Made by a program: the position numbers and the translations under genes
Part shown: piece by piece, positions 46,546 through 54,112 of the stretch
How positions within the stretch are numbered: the stretch's first letter is position 1
Layout: each line of letters starts with the position of its first letter
The notes under the pieces: model-generated
What the model saw: the letters and a program-made list of their open reading frames with translations, nothing else
Database searches by the model: none
What the model was told of the DNA's origin: nothing
Assembly (NCBI RefSeq): GCF_000375545.1
Contig: NZ_AQXF01000003.1
Location: 204,595 to 268,594, forward strand
Direction of reading: 5' to 3'
From: Kordiimonas gwangyangensis DSM 19435 = JCM 12864
GTDB lineage: Bacteria; Pseudomonadota; Alphaproteobacteria; Sphingomonadales; Kordiimonadaceae
DNA: 64,000 nucleotides

Positions 46546-46567
46546 TTCGCAAAACGATGTTTGCGAA
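46546..46567. promoter_or_regulatory. Operator-like inverted repeat TTCGCAAA-N6-TTTGCGAA
   Basis: Two perfect 8-base arms separated by 6 bases, 50-70 bases upstream of the TBDR start in an AT-rich region. The size suits a dimeric regulator such as a LacI- or TetR-type protein. No dedicated regulator gene is adjacent. Confidence 0.55.
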
Positions 46568-46686
46568 TGACAACGATATTTTGGTAAAAAGCCCCCTTCT
46601 TACCACTATCCCTAGCAAAAAAATCCTACAGCCAATTTGAACGGCCAGTCAACTAGATGGAACGTTTAGAATCCTTTTTTTGTGGT

Positions 46687-46716
46687 TTTCATCATTCCCT
46701 GAAAAAATGTTATAAT
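46687..46716 (+). promoter_or_regulatory. Candidate promoter for the S9 peptidase gene
   Basis: A perfect TATAAT (46711-46716) with a weak -35 (TTTCAT, 18 bases upstream). It would give a 5' leader of roughly 160 bases before the ATG at 46882. Confidence 0.4.
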
Positions 46717-46881
46717 AGAAATACTTACCTGAAAGTCCCTGCAGTGTTCACTGTGGCAAATAAAAGACACTTTGGGGCAAATGTTGCATTGCAGCGCGAG
46801 CCATATCCTGCTTTGATTGGGTGTCTGCACGGACGCCGCACACGGTAGCGTGCAAACGTGTGATCAAAGGGGGGATTTTTG

Positions 46882-48885
46882 ATGCACAAAAAGACAATGT
46901 TTGCGGCTGTATTTGCAGTCGCCTCCACACTCGTGTGCCCTGCCACTATGGCAACGGGCCTGACGGCTGAAGACGCCGTTAAAATACAATACACTAGCGA
47001 CCCGAATATCAGCCCGGACGGTAAATGGGTTGCCTACACAGTTGCTCGCAATGACCTCGAAAAAGACACACGCCGCAACCAAGTCTGGATTGCTGCAACT
47101 GACGGCTCCGCCGAATTGCCGATGAGCGGCGATGACTATAGCGCCTCGAGACCGCGCTGGAGCCCGGATGGCAAATACCTCGCGTTCCTTGCCGCCAAAG
47201 GCAAGGATGAGGAAAGTCAGGTCTGGCTTCTGGACCGCCGCGGCGGGGAAGCGCGGCAATACACGCATGTCAAACAAGGTGTGGACGGTTTCGCCTGGTC
47301 GCCCGACGGTACCAAGATGCTGCTGACCATCACGGACGCGCGCCCTGAACCGGAAAAAATTGACGGCGAAGACAAGCCCACGCCATGGGTCATCGACCGG
47401 CTGCAGTTCAAGGAAGACGGTGTTGGCTATCTGGACCGCTACCGCCAGCATATCTATGTGTATGGTGGTGAAGGTGAGCCGGTTCAGGTCACCTTCGGCG
47501 ACTTTGATGACAGTAGCCCGGTCTGGAGCCCGGACGGTAAATGGATTGCCTTCACCAGCAACCGCACCGAGGAGCCTGATAGCAACACCAACAGTGATAT
47601 CTGGGTGGTGTCAGGCGTTGTTGACAAAGGTGTAAAACCGACTGCCGACAGCCATCCCCTGCGTCAGGTGACCACAAATCCGGGGCCGGACCATAGCCCG
47701 GCATGGAGCCCGGACGGCAAATGGATTGCTTACGCGAGCGTCGTGGATCTATCCAAAATCTGGTACGCGACCAACCATTTGGCGGTTTCACCCGCTGAGG
47801 GTGGTGAGGCGCGTGTGCTTACGAAAGACTATGACCGGACCATTCATTCGCCAAGCTTCGCACCGGACGGTAAATCCGTTTATGCGGTCAGCGAAGACGA
47901 TGGCCGCATGCCACTCATCTCCGTTGACGTGAAATCAGGCAAGATCAAGCGGGTAGTTGATGACCAGTCGGCTACTTACGAGTTTGACGCTCACGCCAAG
48001 GGGCCGGTGGCGCTGGTGCGCGCAACGCCGTCACAGCCGGATGCTGTCTATGTGCTGCGCAAAGGCAAGCTGGAGCGGCTGTCACACCAGAATGATAGTC
48101 TTTTGGCTAATGTCACCCTCGCCAGCGTGAAGGAGCTGAAGTTTCCGAGTGCTGACGGCACCACCGTGGAAGCTTTCTTCTATTTCCCGCCTGGCTATGA
48201 GGAGGGCAAACGCTATCCCACCATTCTCAGGCCACATGGTGGCCCGGTCGCGCAGCATGACGCCGGCTTCTATACCGAAGCACAGGTGCTGGCATCGGAA
48301 GGTTATGTCATCATTGCTCCCAACCCGCGTGGCTCGTCCGGTTACGGCGAGGATTTCTCCGCCGTGCTTTTTGCCAACTGGGGTGTGAAAGACTTTGAGG
48401 ATGTGAGCGCTGCAGTTGACTATGCCATTGATCAAGGCTTCGCGGATCCTGACCGGCTTGGTGTCGGCGGCTGGTCCTATGGTGGTATCCTGACCAACTA
48501 TGTCATCACCAAATCCACCCGCTTCAAAGCCGCTATCTCTGGCGCGAGCGAGGTGCTTTACCGCGCCAACTACGGTCATGATATTTACCAGAAACTGTGG
48601 GAGGCAGAGCTTGGCTTGCCGTGGGAAACCCCCGAGGCATGGGAGCGTATCTCGCCCTTCAACGATATCGGCAAGGTAACTACTCCGACGCTGGTGATTG
48701 GCGGCAAGGAAGACTGGAACGTACCGATCCAGAACTCAGAGCAGCTGTATCTGGGCCTGCGTCGGCGCGGCATTGATACTCTGCTGGTGGTTTATCCTGG
48801 GGAGACACACAGCATCCTGCGCCCGAGTTTCGTGCTGGACCGCTACGCACGCTATATCGACTGGTATGGCCGCTACCTCAAGTAG
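46882..48885 (+). CDS. S9 family prolyl oligopeptidase-like serine peptidase
   Basis: 667 residues from the ATG at 46882 (AAGGGGGG seven bases upstream). A signal peptide ends at PATMA. A TolB/WD40-like propeller (about 35-400) shows repeated WSPDGK motifs. The hydrolase domain has the triad Ser532 (GGWSYGG), Asp611 (GGKEDWNVP) and His643 (YPGETHSI). It belongs to the dipeptidyl/acyl-peptidase branch and is closely similar to the S9 protein at 57.8-59.8 kb. It is transcribed divergently from the TBDR, suggesting co-control in peptide uptake and breakdown. A terminator follows. Confidence 0.93.
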   Translation: MHKKTMFAAVFAVASTLVCPATMATGLTAEDAVKIQYTSDPNISPDGKWVAYTVARNDLEKDTRRNQVWIAATDGSAELPMSGDDYSASRPRWSPDGKYLAFLAAKGKDEESQVWLLDRRGGEARQYTHVKQGVDGFAWSPDGTKMLLTITDARPEPEKIDGEDKPTPWVIDRLQFKEDGVGYLDRYRQHIYVYGGEGEPVQVTFGDFDDSSPVWSPDGKWIAFTSNRTEEPDSNTNSDIWVVSGVVDKGVKPTADSHPLRQVTTNPGPDHSPAWSPDGKWIAYASVVDLSKIWYATNHLAVSPAEGGEARVLTKDYDRTIHSPSFAPDGKSVYAVSEDDGRMPLISVDVKSGKIKRVVDDQSATYEFDAHAKGPVALVRATPSQPDAVYVLRKGKLERLSHQNDSLLANVTLASVKELKFPSADGTTVEAFFYFPPGYEEGKRYPTILRPHGGPVAQHDAGFYTEAQVLASEGYVIIAPNPRGSSGYGEDFSAVLFANWGVKDFEDVSAAVDYAIDQGFADPDRLGVGGWSYGGILTNYVITKSTRFKAAISGASEVLYRANYGHDIYQKLWEAELGLPWETPEAWERISPFNDIGKVTTPTLVIGGKEDWNVPIQNSEQLYLGLRRRGIDTLLVVYPGETHSILRPSFVLDRYARYIDWYGRYLK

Positions 48886-48905
48886 GGCGGAGCACTAACA
48901 AACAG

Positions 48906-48936
48906 AAAGGCGGGACTGAAATTCAGCCCCGCCTTT
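48906..48936. terminator. Bidirectional intrinsic terminator ending the ten-gene minus-strand operon
   Basis: A GC-rich stem (AAAGGCGGG-a-CTGAA / TTCAG-c-CCCGCCTTT) with one mismatch and a run of seven T on the plus side; the minus side has a weaker T run (TTTCTGTTTG). It lies between the convergent S9 gene and the M20 hydrolase gene. Confidence 0.87.
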
Positions 48937-48960
48937 TTTTATTGCCGGTCATTCGCGGGC

Positions 48961-50361
48961 TTATTTGCCTGCAAGATCAGTCACAAGGTCGTGCCACATC
49001 TTCAGTGCGCCGGGGATGTTGTCCGTCGGCACGCGCTCATTCAGGCCGTGGGCAAATTCGTCCTCGGCTTTCATGAAAATACCGGTGAGCGTATAGCTCG
49101 GGATACCTGCCGCACGGAAGTGCAACGAGTCAGACGCGCCAGACGCCATATGCGGAATAACCGGGATGTCCGCAAAGCGGTTGTGCACCGCACGCTCAAC
49201 CGCACCGAATACATCCTCGCGCAGTGGCGACGCATCGCTCTCGGTTGGATTATCAAGGATCGTCCAAGTGAGGCTGTCGTTCGCCACCACACCTTTAAGC
49301 GTTTCAAGCGTTTTGGCGACACCGACGCCCGGGAAAATGCGGCAATTCACCGTTGCTGTGGCTGATTGCGGCAGTGCGTTTTCTGCGTGGCCACCTTTCA
49401 GCATAGTGGTCACACAGGTGGTGCCGGTGGTGCCAACATATTCCGGCAACGCGCGCAGGGTTGCCGCAGCTTTTTTGTCCTTGGGGTTTTTGGCGAAGCG
49501 TGCCATGGCCGCGCCAACATCACCGCCGATCAGGGGCGCTGATTTTTCGAAATAGGACAGGGTGAGGTCGCTGTACATGACCGGAAACTCAAACGCGTCC
49601 AGTTTCACCAGTGCCTTGGCAAGGTCATAGATCGCATTGTCTTTACGCGGGAGCGAGCTATGGCCGCCGGGGTTGGTCGCCGTTACGGTAAAGGACGCAT
49701 AGGTCTTCTCCGCGCTGTCGACCATGAAGGAAACCGGCTTGCCGTCTTCATCCAGAAGGCCGCCGCCGCCATCTGCTACGATAGCAAATTCGGGCTTAAC
49801 TTCCTCCGCCAGACGTTTCGCCAGCACCATGGTACTTGCCATGCTGGTTTCCTCGTCGCCTGAGAAAGCGATTACGAGGTCACGCGACGGCACAAACCCC
49901 TCAGCCTTCAGGCGCAGGAAGGTGGTGGCGAGCATGGCAACGCCAAACTTGTTGTCCGACACGCCGCGACCAAAGAGAAAACCATCTTCCTCAATGAGTG
50001 TGTAGGGGTCGCGCTCCCAGTCTTCGGGGATGGCTTCCACCACGTCAAGGTGCGCGGACAGGACAATCGGTGCCTTGCCTGAGCGGCCGTCACCCTTGAA
50101 GCGCACGAGCATCGCCATGGTTTCACCCACGGGGATCAGGGTCACGTCCTCGCGCGCAAACCCGGCGGCAAGGAATTTGTCCTCCAGATAATGTGCAAAT
50201 TTGGGAACATTGCCGTAGCCCATAACGGTGCGTATGGCGATGCTATCGCTCAGAATTTCACGTGCTTCAGCCTGGAACGGCACATCGCTTGCGGTCGCAA
50301 CCGGGGCAATCGCCCCAAAGGCAACGGTTGCAGCCAGAAACTGCCGGTAAATCTTTTTCAT
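48961..50361 (-). CDS. Exported M20/M25/M40 family metallopeptidase
   Basis: 466 residues from the ATG at 50361 (GGTGGAAG just upstream). A signal peptide ends near PVATAS. M20 metal motifs are VLSAHLDVVEAIPEDW (first His and Asp), GRGVSDNKFGVAML (bridging Asp), SGDEETSMAS (catalytic Glu pair) and a late MASGASDSLHFRAAG. An inserted dimerisation domain is in the middle. M20 enzymes are di-zinc carboxypeptidases or dipeptidases; this one is probably periplasmic. It is the last gene of the probable ten-gene operon, 21 bases after the amidohydrolase gene. Confidence 0.92.
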   Translation of the reverse strand: MKKIYRQFLAATVAFGAIAPVATASDVPFQAEAREILSDSIAIRTVMGYGNVPKFAHYLEDKFLAAGFAREDVTLIPVGETMAMLVRFKGDGRSGKAPIVLSAHLDVVEAIPEDWERDPYTLIEEDGFLFGRGVSDNKFGVAMLATTFLRLKAEGFVPSRDLVIAFSGDEETSMASTMVLAKRLAEEVKPEFAIVADGGGGLLDEDGKPVSFMVDSAEKTYASFTVTATNPGGHSSLPRKDNAIYDLAKALVKLDAFEFPVMYSDLTLSYFEKSAPLIGGDVGAAMARFAKNPKDKKAAATLRALPEYVGTTGTTCVTTMLKGGHAENALPQSATATVNCRIFPGVGVAKTLETLKGVVANDSLTWTILDNPTESDASPLREDVFGAVERAVHNRFADIPVIPHMASGASDSLHFRAAGIPSYTLTGIFMKAEDEFAHGLNERVPTDNIPGALKMWHDLVTDLAGK

Positions 50362-50382
50362 TCTTCCACCCATTTAAATAAT

Positions 50383-51675
50383 TTACTTCACCGCCGGCTT
50401 AACGATCCGGCCACCTTTCATCACCGCGTCCACATGTTCGAGGACGGAAATGTCCTTGAGGGGATCCCCCTTGACAGCAACCATGTCAGCAAATTTTCCG
50501 CTGTCAATGGAGCCAACGTCGGCTTCCCAACCAAGTAGCTCTGCGCCCGATAGCGTGGCGGAGCGAATGGCCTCCATCTCGCTCATGCCGTAGCGCACCA
50601 TATACACAAATTGTTTGCCGTTATCGCCGTGTGGATACACCCCGCTGTCGGTGCCATAGGCAATGTTCACGCCGGCGGCGTGCGCCTTGCGAAAGCCTTC
50701 ACGCTGGCGTTCGGTCGTGGCTTCATTTTTGGCGAGAATTTCATCACCCCAACCATCCGCGCGGCCAACCTCATCGATATAGTCGCCGTTATAGATATCA
50801 GCCACGAGCCACGTGCCGTGTTTGGCCATCATCTCAATTGCTTCATCATCAATCAGCGAACCATGTTCTATCGAGCGCACGCCAGCGCGTACCGCAGCCT
50901 TGATGCCCGCCGCACCGTGCGCGTGGGAGGTGACATAAACATTATAGTTTGCCGCTTCCTCGACCGCAGCGCGCAGTTCGTCTTCGCTCAGTTCCTGTGC
51001 GCCCACATGCGTGCCGCTTGTCAGCACCGCACCGGTCGCCAGTGTCTTGATGAAGGTCGCGCCGTGCTGGATGAGTGTGCGCACGCGTTCGCGCACCTCC
51101 TCGGGCGAGCGCACCACGCCAAAGCGCAGGTCCCTGGGGATTTCCACATCAAAAGCCTGGCCGGTGATATCACCCGCACCGCCGGGCACTGTCACATAGG
51201 CACCGACAACCGCCATGCGTGGCCCTATGATGATGCCTTTGTTGATTGCGTCCCTCAGCGCTACGTCATTGAATGCGCGCCACACGCCCACATCCCGCAC
51301 AGTGGTGAAGCCTGCCATCAGGGTGACGCGGGCATGCTCGACCCCCTGCAGCACAGACTCTGCCGCCGTTAGCTCAAGCGGTGCCAGCACACTTGCGCTT
51401 TGCCCTGCGTCCGCAAGGTGAGTGTGCATGTCCATCAAGCCCGGCAGTACGGTCATGTCAGACCAGTCGGTCACCTCAGCGCCCTCAGGCACCTTGCCCC
51501 AGGGTTTGACCTCGGTGATGCGGTCGCCGGTGATGACGATCATCTGGTCTTTCAGCACCTTGCCGTTCACCACGTCAACAAGCTTTCCGGCATGCACCAC
51601 GCTGACTTGCGGCTCGGCAGCGGTGGCGGCGACGGTCAGGCACAGGGTGAAGAGGCAGGCAATCAGGCGGCGCAT
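50383..51675 (-). CDS. Exported amidohydrolase, Xaa-dipeptidase-like
   Basis: 430 residues from the ATG at 51675 (AAGGAA site). A signal peptide ends at AATAA. The amidohydrolase barrel has GLMDMHTHLAD, a middle TSHAHGAAGIKAAVRAGV, SIEHGSLID and the Asp motif AYGTDSGVYPHGD. The pattern resembles zinc-dependent members that split Xaa-Arg/Lys or Xaa-Pro dipeptides (Sgx9260/Cc2672 type), which is how I would classify it, tentatively. A strong hairpin lies between it and the upstream TBDR gene. Confidence 0.88.
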   Translation of the reverse strand: MRRLIACLFTLCLTVAATAAEPQVSVVHAGKLVDVVNGKVLKDQMIVITGDRITEVKPWGKVPEGAEVTDWSDMTVLPGLMDMHTHLADAGQSASVLAPLELTAAESVLQGVEHARVTLMAGFTTVRDVGVWRAFNDVALRDAINKGIIIGPRMAVVGAYVTVPGGAGDITGQAFDVEIPRDLRFGVVRSPEEVRERVRTLIQHGATFIKTLATGAVLTSGTHVGAQELSEDELRAAVEEAANYNVYVTSHAHGAAGIKAAVRAGVRSIEHGSLIDDEAIEMMAKHGTWLVADIYNGDYIDEVGRADGWGDEILAKNEATTERQREGFRKAHAAGVNIAYGTDSGVYPHGDNGKQFVYMVRYGMSEMEAIRSATLSGAELLGWEADVGSIDSGKFADMVAVKGDPLKDISVLEHVDAVMKGGRIVKPAVK

Positions 51676-51707
51676 ATCATGTTCCTTGTCAGTTCTCTGG
51701 AAACAGA

Positions 51708-51733
51708 TGTGCGACACCCAGAGGTGTCGCACA
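51708..51733. repeat. Perfect intercistronic hairpin between TBDR and amidohydrolase
   Basis: An 11-bp stem (TGTGCGACACC / GGTGTCGCACA) with a 4-base loop, between the TBDR stop and the amidohydrolase ribosome site. There is no T tract. It may stabilise the TBDR mRNA or lower downstream expression. Confidence 0.6.
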
Positions 51734-51751
51734 GAGATTTAACTCACGCTT

Positions 51752-54088
51752 CTAGAAGCGTTGGCCAAAGCGGATACCAAAACGCCGGGGCCTGTTGGTA
51801 TAAACCGGGAAGTCGACGAAGTTATTCTGGTCGGCATAGATCACCGCCCGTTCGTCTGTGACGTTATCGGCGAATATCTCCGCCGTCCAGCCGTCACCCT
51901 CAACGCCAATCGCCATGTTCACGAGGTCGTAGGAAGGCTGCAACACCCGGTCAGCGACCTTGAGGTTGTTCCAGCTTTCGCCAGTATGAGACCACGAGCC
52001 TTGGAAATAGGCGGGCAGGCTGCCGATCTCGAAGCTGTAGCGCGCGGTGGCCGTAAGCTTGAGCTTGGGCACAAACGGCATTCGGGTGCCGTCAGGAGCT
52101 GAGACAACGCCATTCTGAAGATCGTCATCATCCTGATAATAGTCTTCCTGCAACTTCGCGTCGTTATAACTGCCCGAGAGGGACAGGGTCAGCCGCTCGG
52201 TCGCGGCAAAGACCGTGTCAAACTCGAAGCCTTTCGTTCGCGCTTGCCCGACGTTGGTGATAAGCGTCAGTGGCGAGATCGAGAAGTCGAGGAAGCTATA
52301 CTGGAAATTCTTCCAGTCCAGCATGTAGACAGCACCATTGAAGCGCAGTCGCCGGTTCAGGAACGACGTTTTCCAGCCGAGCTCATAGTTATAAACGAAG
52401 TCCTGCTCATAGGCCGGGGCTACAACACCCGTAAGCGCCCGGTTCACGCCACCGGGGCGGAAGCCCTTGGAGTAGGTGGCATAGACCATCTTGTCGTCGT
52501 CGATCTTGTAGGACAGGTTGAACTTGTAGGTCGCTCCGTCATCCTTGGTGGCTTTATCAAGGTTCGGGTGGTCAAGGCATGGCTGCGCCGCACAATAGGT
52601 TGACGATGCCGAACCATAGTAACCGACGAGCGAGTTCTTGAGCTTGTAGAGCCTGAGGCCCGCGGTGGCTGAAAGTTGATCCGTCAGGTCATAACTGACT
52701 TCACCGAAGACCGCGCGGTCCTTGTCCTTGCGCACCTGTTTTGTGATCCAGACAAGCGGTTCACCCGGTACCGGTGAATAATCCTCGCCGGTTGGTACAT
52801 CAGGGGCCACCCAGCGCAGGTCAAAGTCATGCTCCTGATCCTGATAGAAGGCACCGGCAATCCAGCGAAGACGGCTGTCGCCCGGCGAAGAAAGCCTTAG
52901 CTCATGGCTTTGGCGTTTGAACTTCTCGTCCCCGGTGATGTGCTGGGTTGGGTCGGCACACCCGCCAAGCTCGTCATAATACAGGCAGTCATAGCCGTAG
53001 TCGGCCAACAGGCCTTCCCAATATTCGGCATACCAACTGTAATCGGTTGAGCTTTCATTGTCGCGGTCAAGATAGGCACCGGCGTAAACCACGTCGATAT
53101 CGCCGATTTTGCCATTGATGGTGAGCGTGCCCTGTATCCACTCATCATTGGCAAATTCGTCGCCGAACGTGCGGAACTTGAGGTCACCAAGGTCATCTGG
53201 GCGGTGCGCCCATGACCCACGCGACTTCTGGTTCTGGTAAGTAACACCCGGAGTGACGGTCCAGCTATCGTTGAGATCAACTTTCAGGAGCGCACGCATG
53301 CCAGCCGTGCGCACGTCGTTGAAGTCATCCTCAACATAGTCAGCGTTGTCGACCTCGATGCCGGAGGCGGCATACTGCCGTTCGCCGTAGACGTTGTCGA
53401 TATATCCGCCTTCATCCTCGTACCAGCCCACAACACGGAGGGCCGCAGTATCAGAAAGGGGTGCGTTGACAAAAGCCTCAGCACTATAGCCAGCTTCACC
53501 GTGTTCCACCTTGTTCAGGCTGATGTCGTAGCCACCTGCAAAGCCTGATGGGTCAGGTTGGTTGGTGATGATGCGCATGGTACCCGCCTGGCTGCTGGAG
53601 CCAAAAAGCGTACCTTGCGGGCCAGCCAATGTTTCGATGCGAGCCACGTCATAGACATGCACATCAAGCACGTTATTGATCGTGGTGATCGGCTGCTCAT
53701 CAAGATAGACAGCCACACTGGGCTGCGAACCTGAATGCACCCCGTCCCCGCCGGACGAGATACCGCGCATGTACACCTGCGCGAGACCCGGTGCGAAAGA
53801 CACATAGGATACGGTTGGCAGGAAGTTGATATAGTCGTCGAACCCCTTGATGTTCAGGTCCTCAAGGGTTTTCGAAGTCAGTGCCTGCACCGCCACGGGC
53901 ACATCCTGCAGATTGCTCGCACGTTTTGTGGCTGTTACGACAATCTCTTCCAGTTCATAGTCTTCGGCATCAGCCGCATTTGCGGCATGTGGCAGGATAA
54001 GAGTGCTTGCCATCAACGCGGCGAACCCTCCTTTCCTGCGCCAAGCGGTTGTCACCGTTGGCCCCTTGTTCTTGTTACTGCTGCGCAT
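51752..54088 (-). CDS. TonB-dependent receptor
   Basis: 778 residues; AAGGAGGAAACC precedes the ATG. A signal peptide ends at HAANA. The TonB box region is ELEEIVVTATKR. The plug includes AQVYMRGISSGGDGVHSG and ARIETLAGPQGTLFGSSSQA, and the barrel ends with RRFGIRFGQRF, terminal Phe. The extracellular loops are rich in Tyr, Asp and Trp. It is embedded in the ten-gene operon, 24 bases after a TPR-sulfotransferase gene and 76 bases before an amidohydrolase gene. A peptide-like substrate is inferred from these neighbours. Confidence 0.95.
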   Translation of the reverse strand: MRSSNKNKGPTVTTAWRRKGGFAALMASTLILPHAANAADAEDYELEEIVVTATKRASNLQDVPVAVQALTSKTLEDLNIKGFDDYINFLPTVSYVSFAPGLAQVYMRGISSGGDGVHSGSQPSVAVYLDEQPITTINNVLDVHVYDVARIETLAGPQGTLFGSSSQAGTMRIITNQPDPSGFAGGYDISLNKVEHGEAGYSAEAFVNAPLSDTAALRVVGWYEDEGGYIDNVYGERQYAASGIEVDNADYVEDDFNDVRTAGMRALLKVDLNDSWTVTPGVTYQNQKSRGSWAHRPDDLGDLKFRTFGDEFANDEWIQGTLTINGKIGDIDVVYAGAYLDRDNESSTDYSWYAEYWEGLLADYGYDCLYYDELGGCADPTQHITGDEKFKRQSHELRLSSPGDSRLRWIAGAFYQDQEHDFDLRWVAPDVPTGEDYSPVPGEPLVWITKQVRKDKDRAVFGEVSYDLTDQLSATAGLRLYKLKNSLVGYYGSASSTYCAAQPCLDHPNLDKATKDDGATYKFNLSYKIDDDKMVYATYSKGFRPGGVNRALTGVVAPAYEQDFVYNYELGWKTSFLNRRLRFNGAVYMLDWKNFQYSFLDFSISPLTLITNVGQARTKGFEFDTVFAATERLTLSLSGSYNDAKLQEDYYQDDDDLQNGVVSAPDGTRMPFVPKLKLTATARYSFEIGSLPAYFQGSWSHTGESWNNLKVADRVLQPSYDLVNMAIGVEGDGWTAEIFADNVTDERAVIYADQNNFVDFPVYTNRPRRFGIRFGQRF

Positions 54089-54112
54089 GGTTTCCTCCTT
54101 TTCAAAGGTTGG

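Larger units (their letters stand above)
46496..46881. other. Divergent control region between TBDR and S9 peptidase genes
   Basis: About 385 AT-rich bases. They hold the TBDR ribosome site, an 8+6+8 inverted repeat (46546-46567) and a perfect plus-strand TATAAT (46711-46716). A 63-codon open frame here has atypical composition and no ribosome site. No small peptide precursor is evident. Confidence 0.5.

Noticed and set aside
46657-46848. A 63-codon frame in the TBDR/S9 spacer, considered as a lasso or other RiPP precursor
   Set aside because: It overlaps the candidate promoter, lacks a ribosome site and has no leader/core pattern; no RiPP maturation genes are present.
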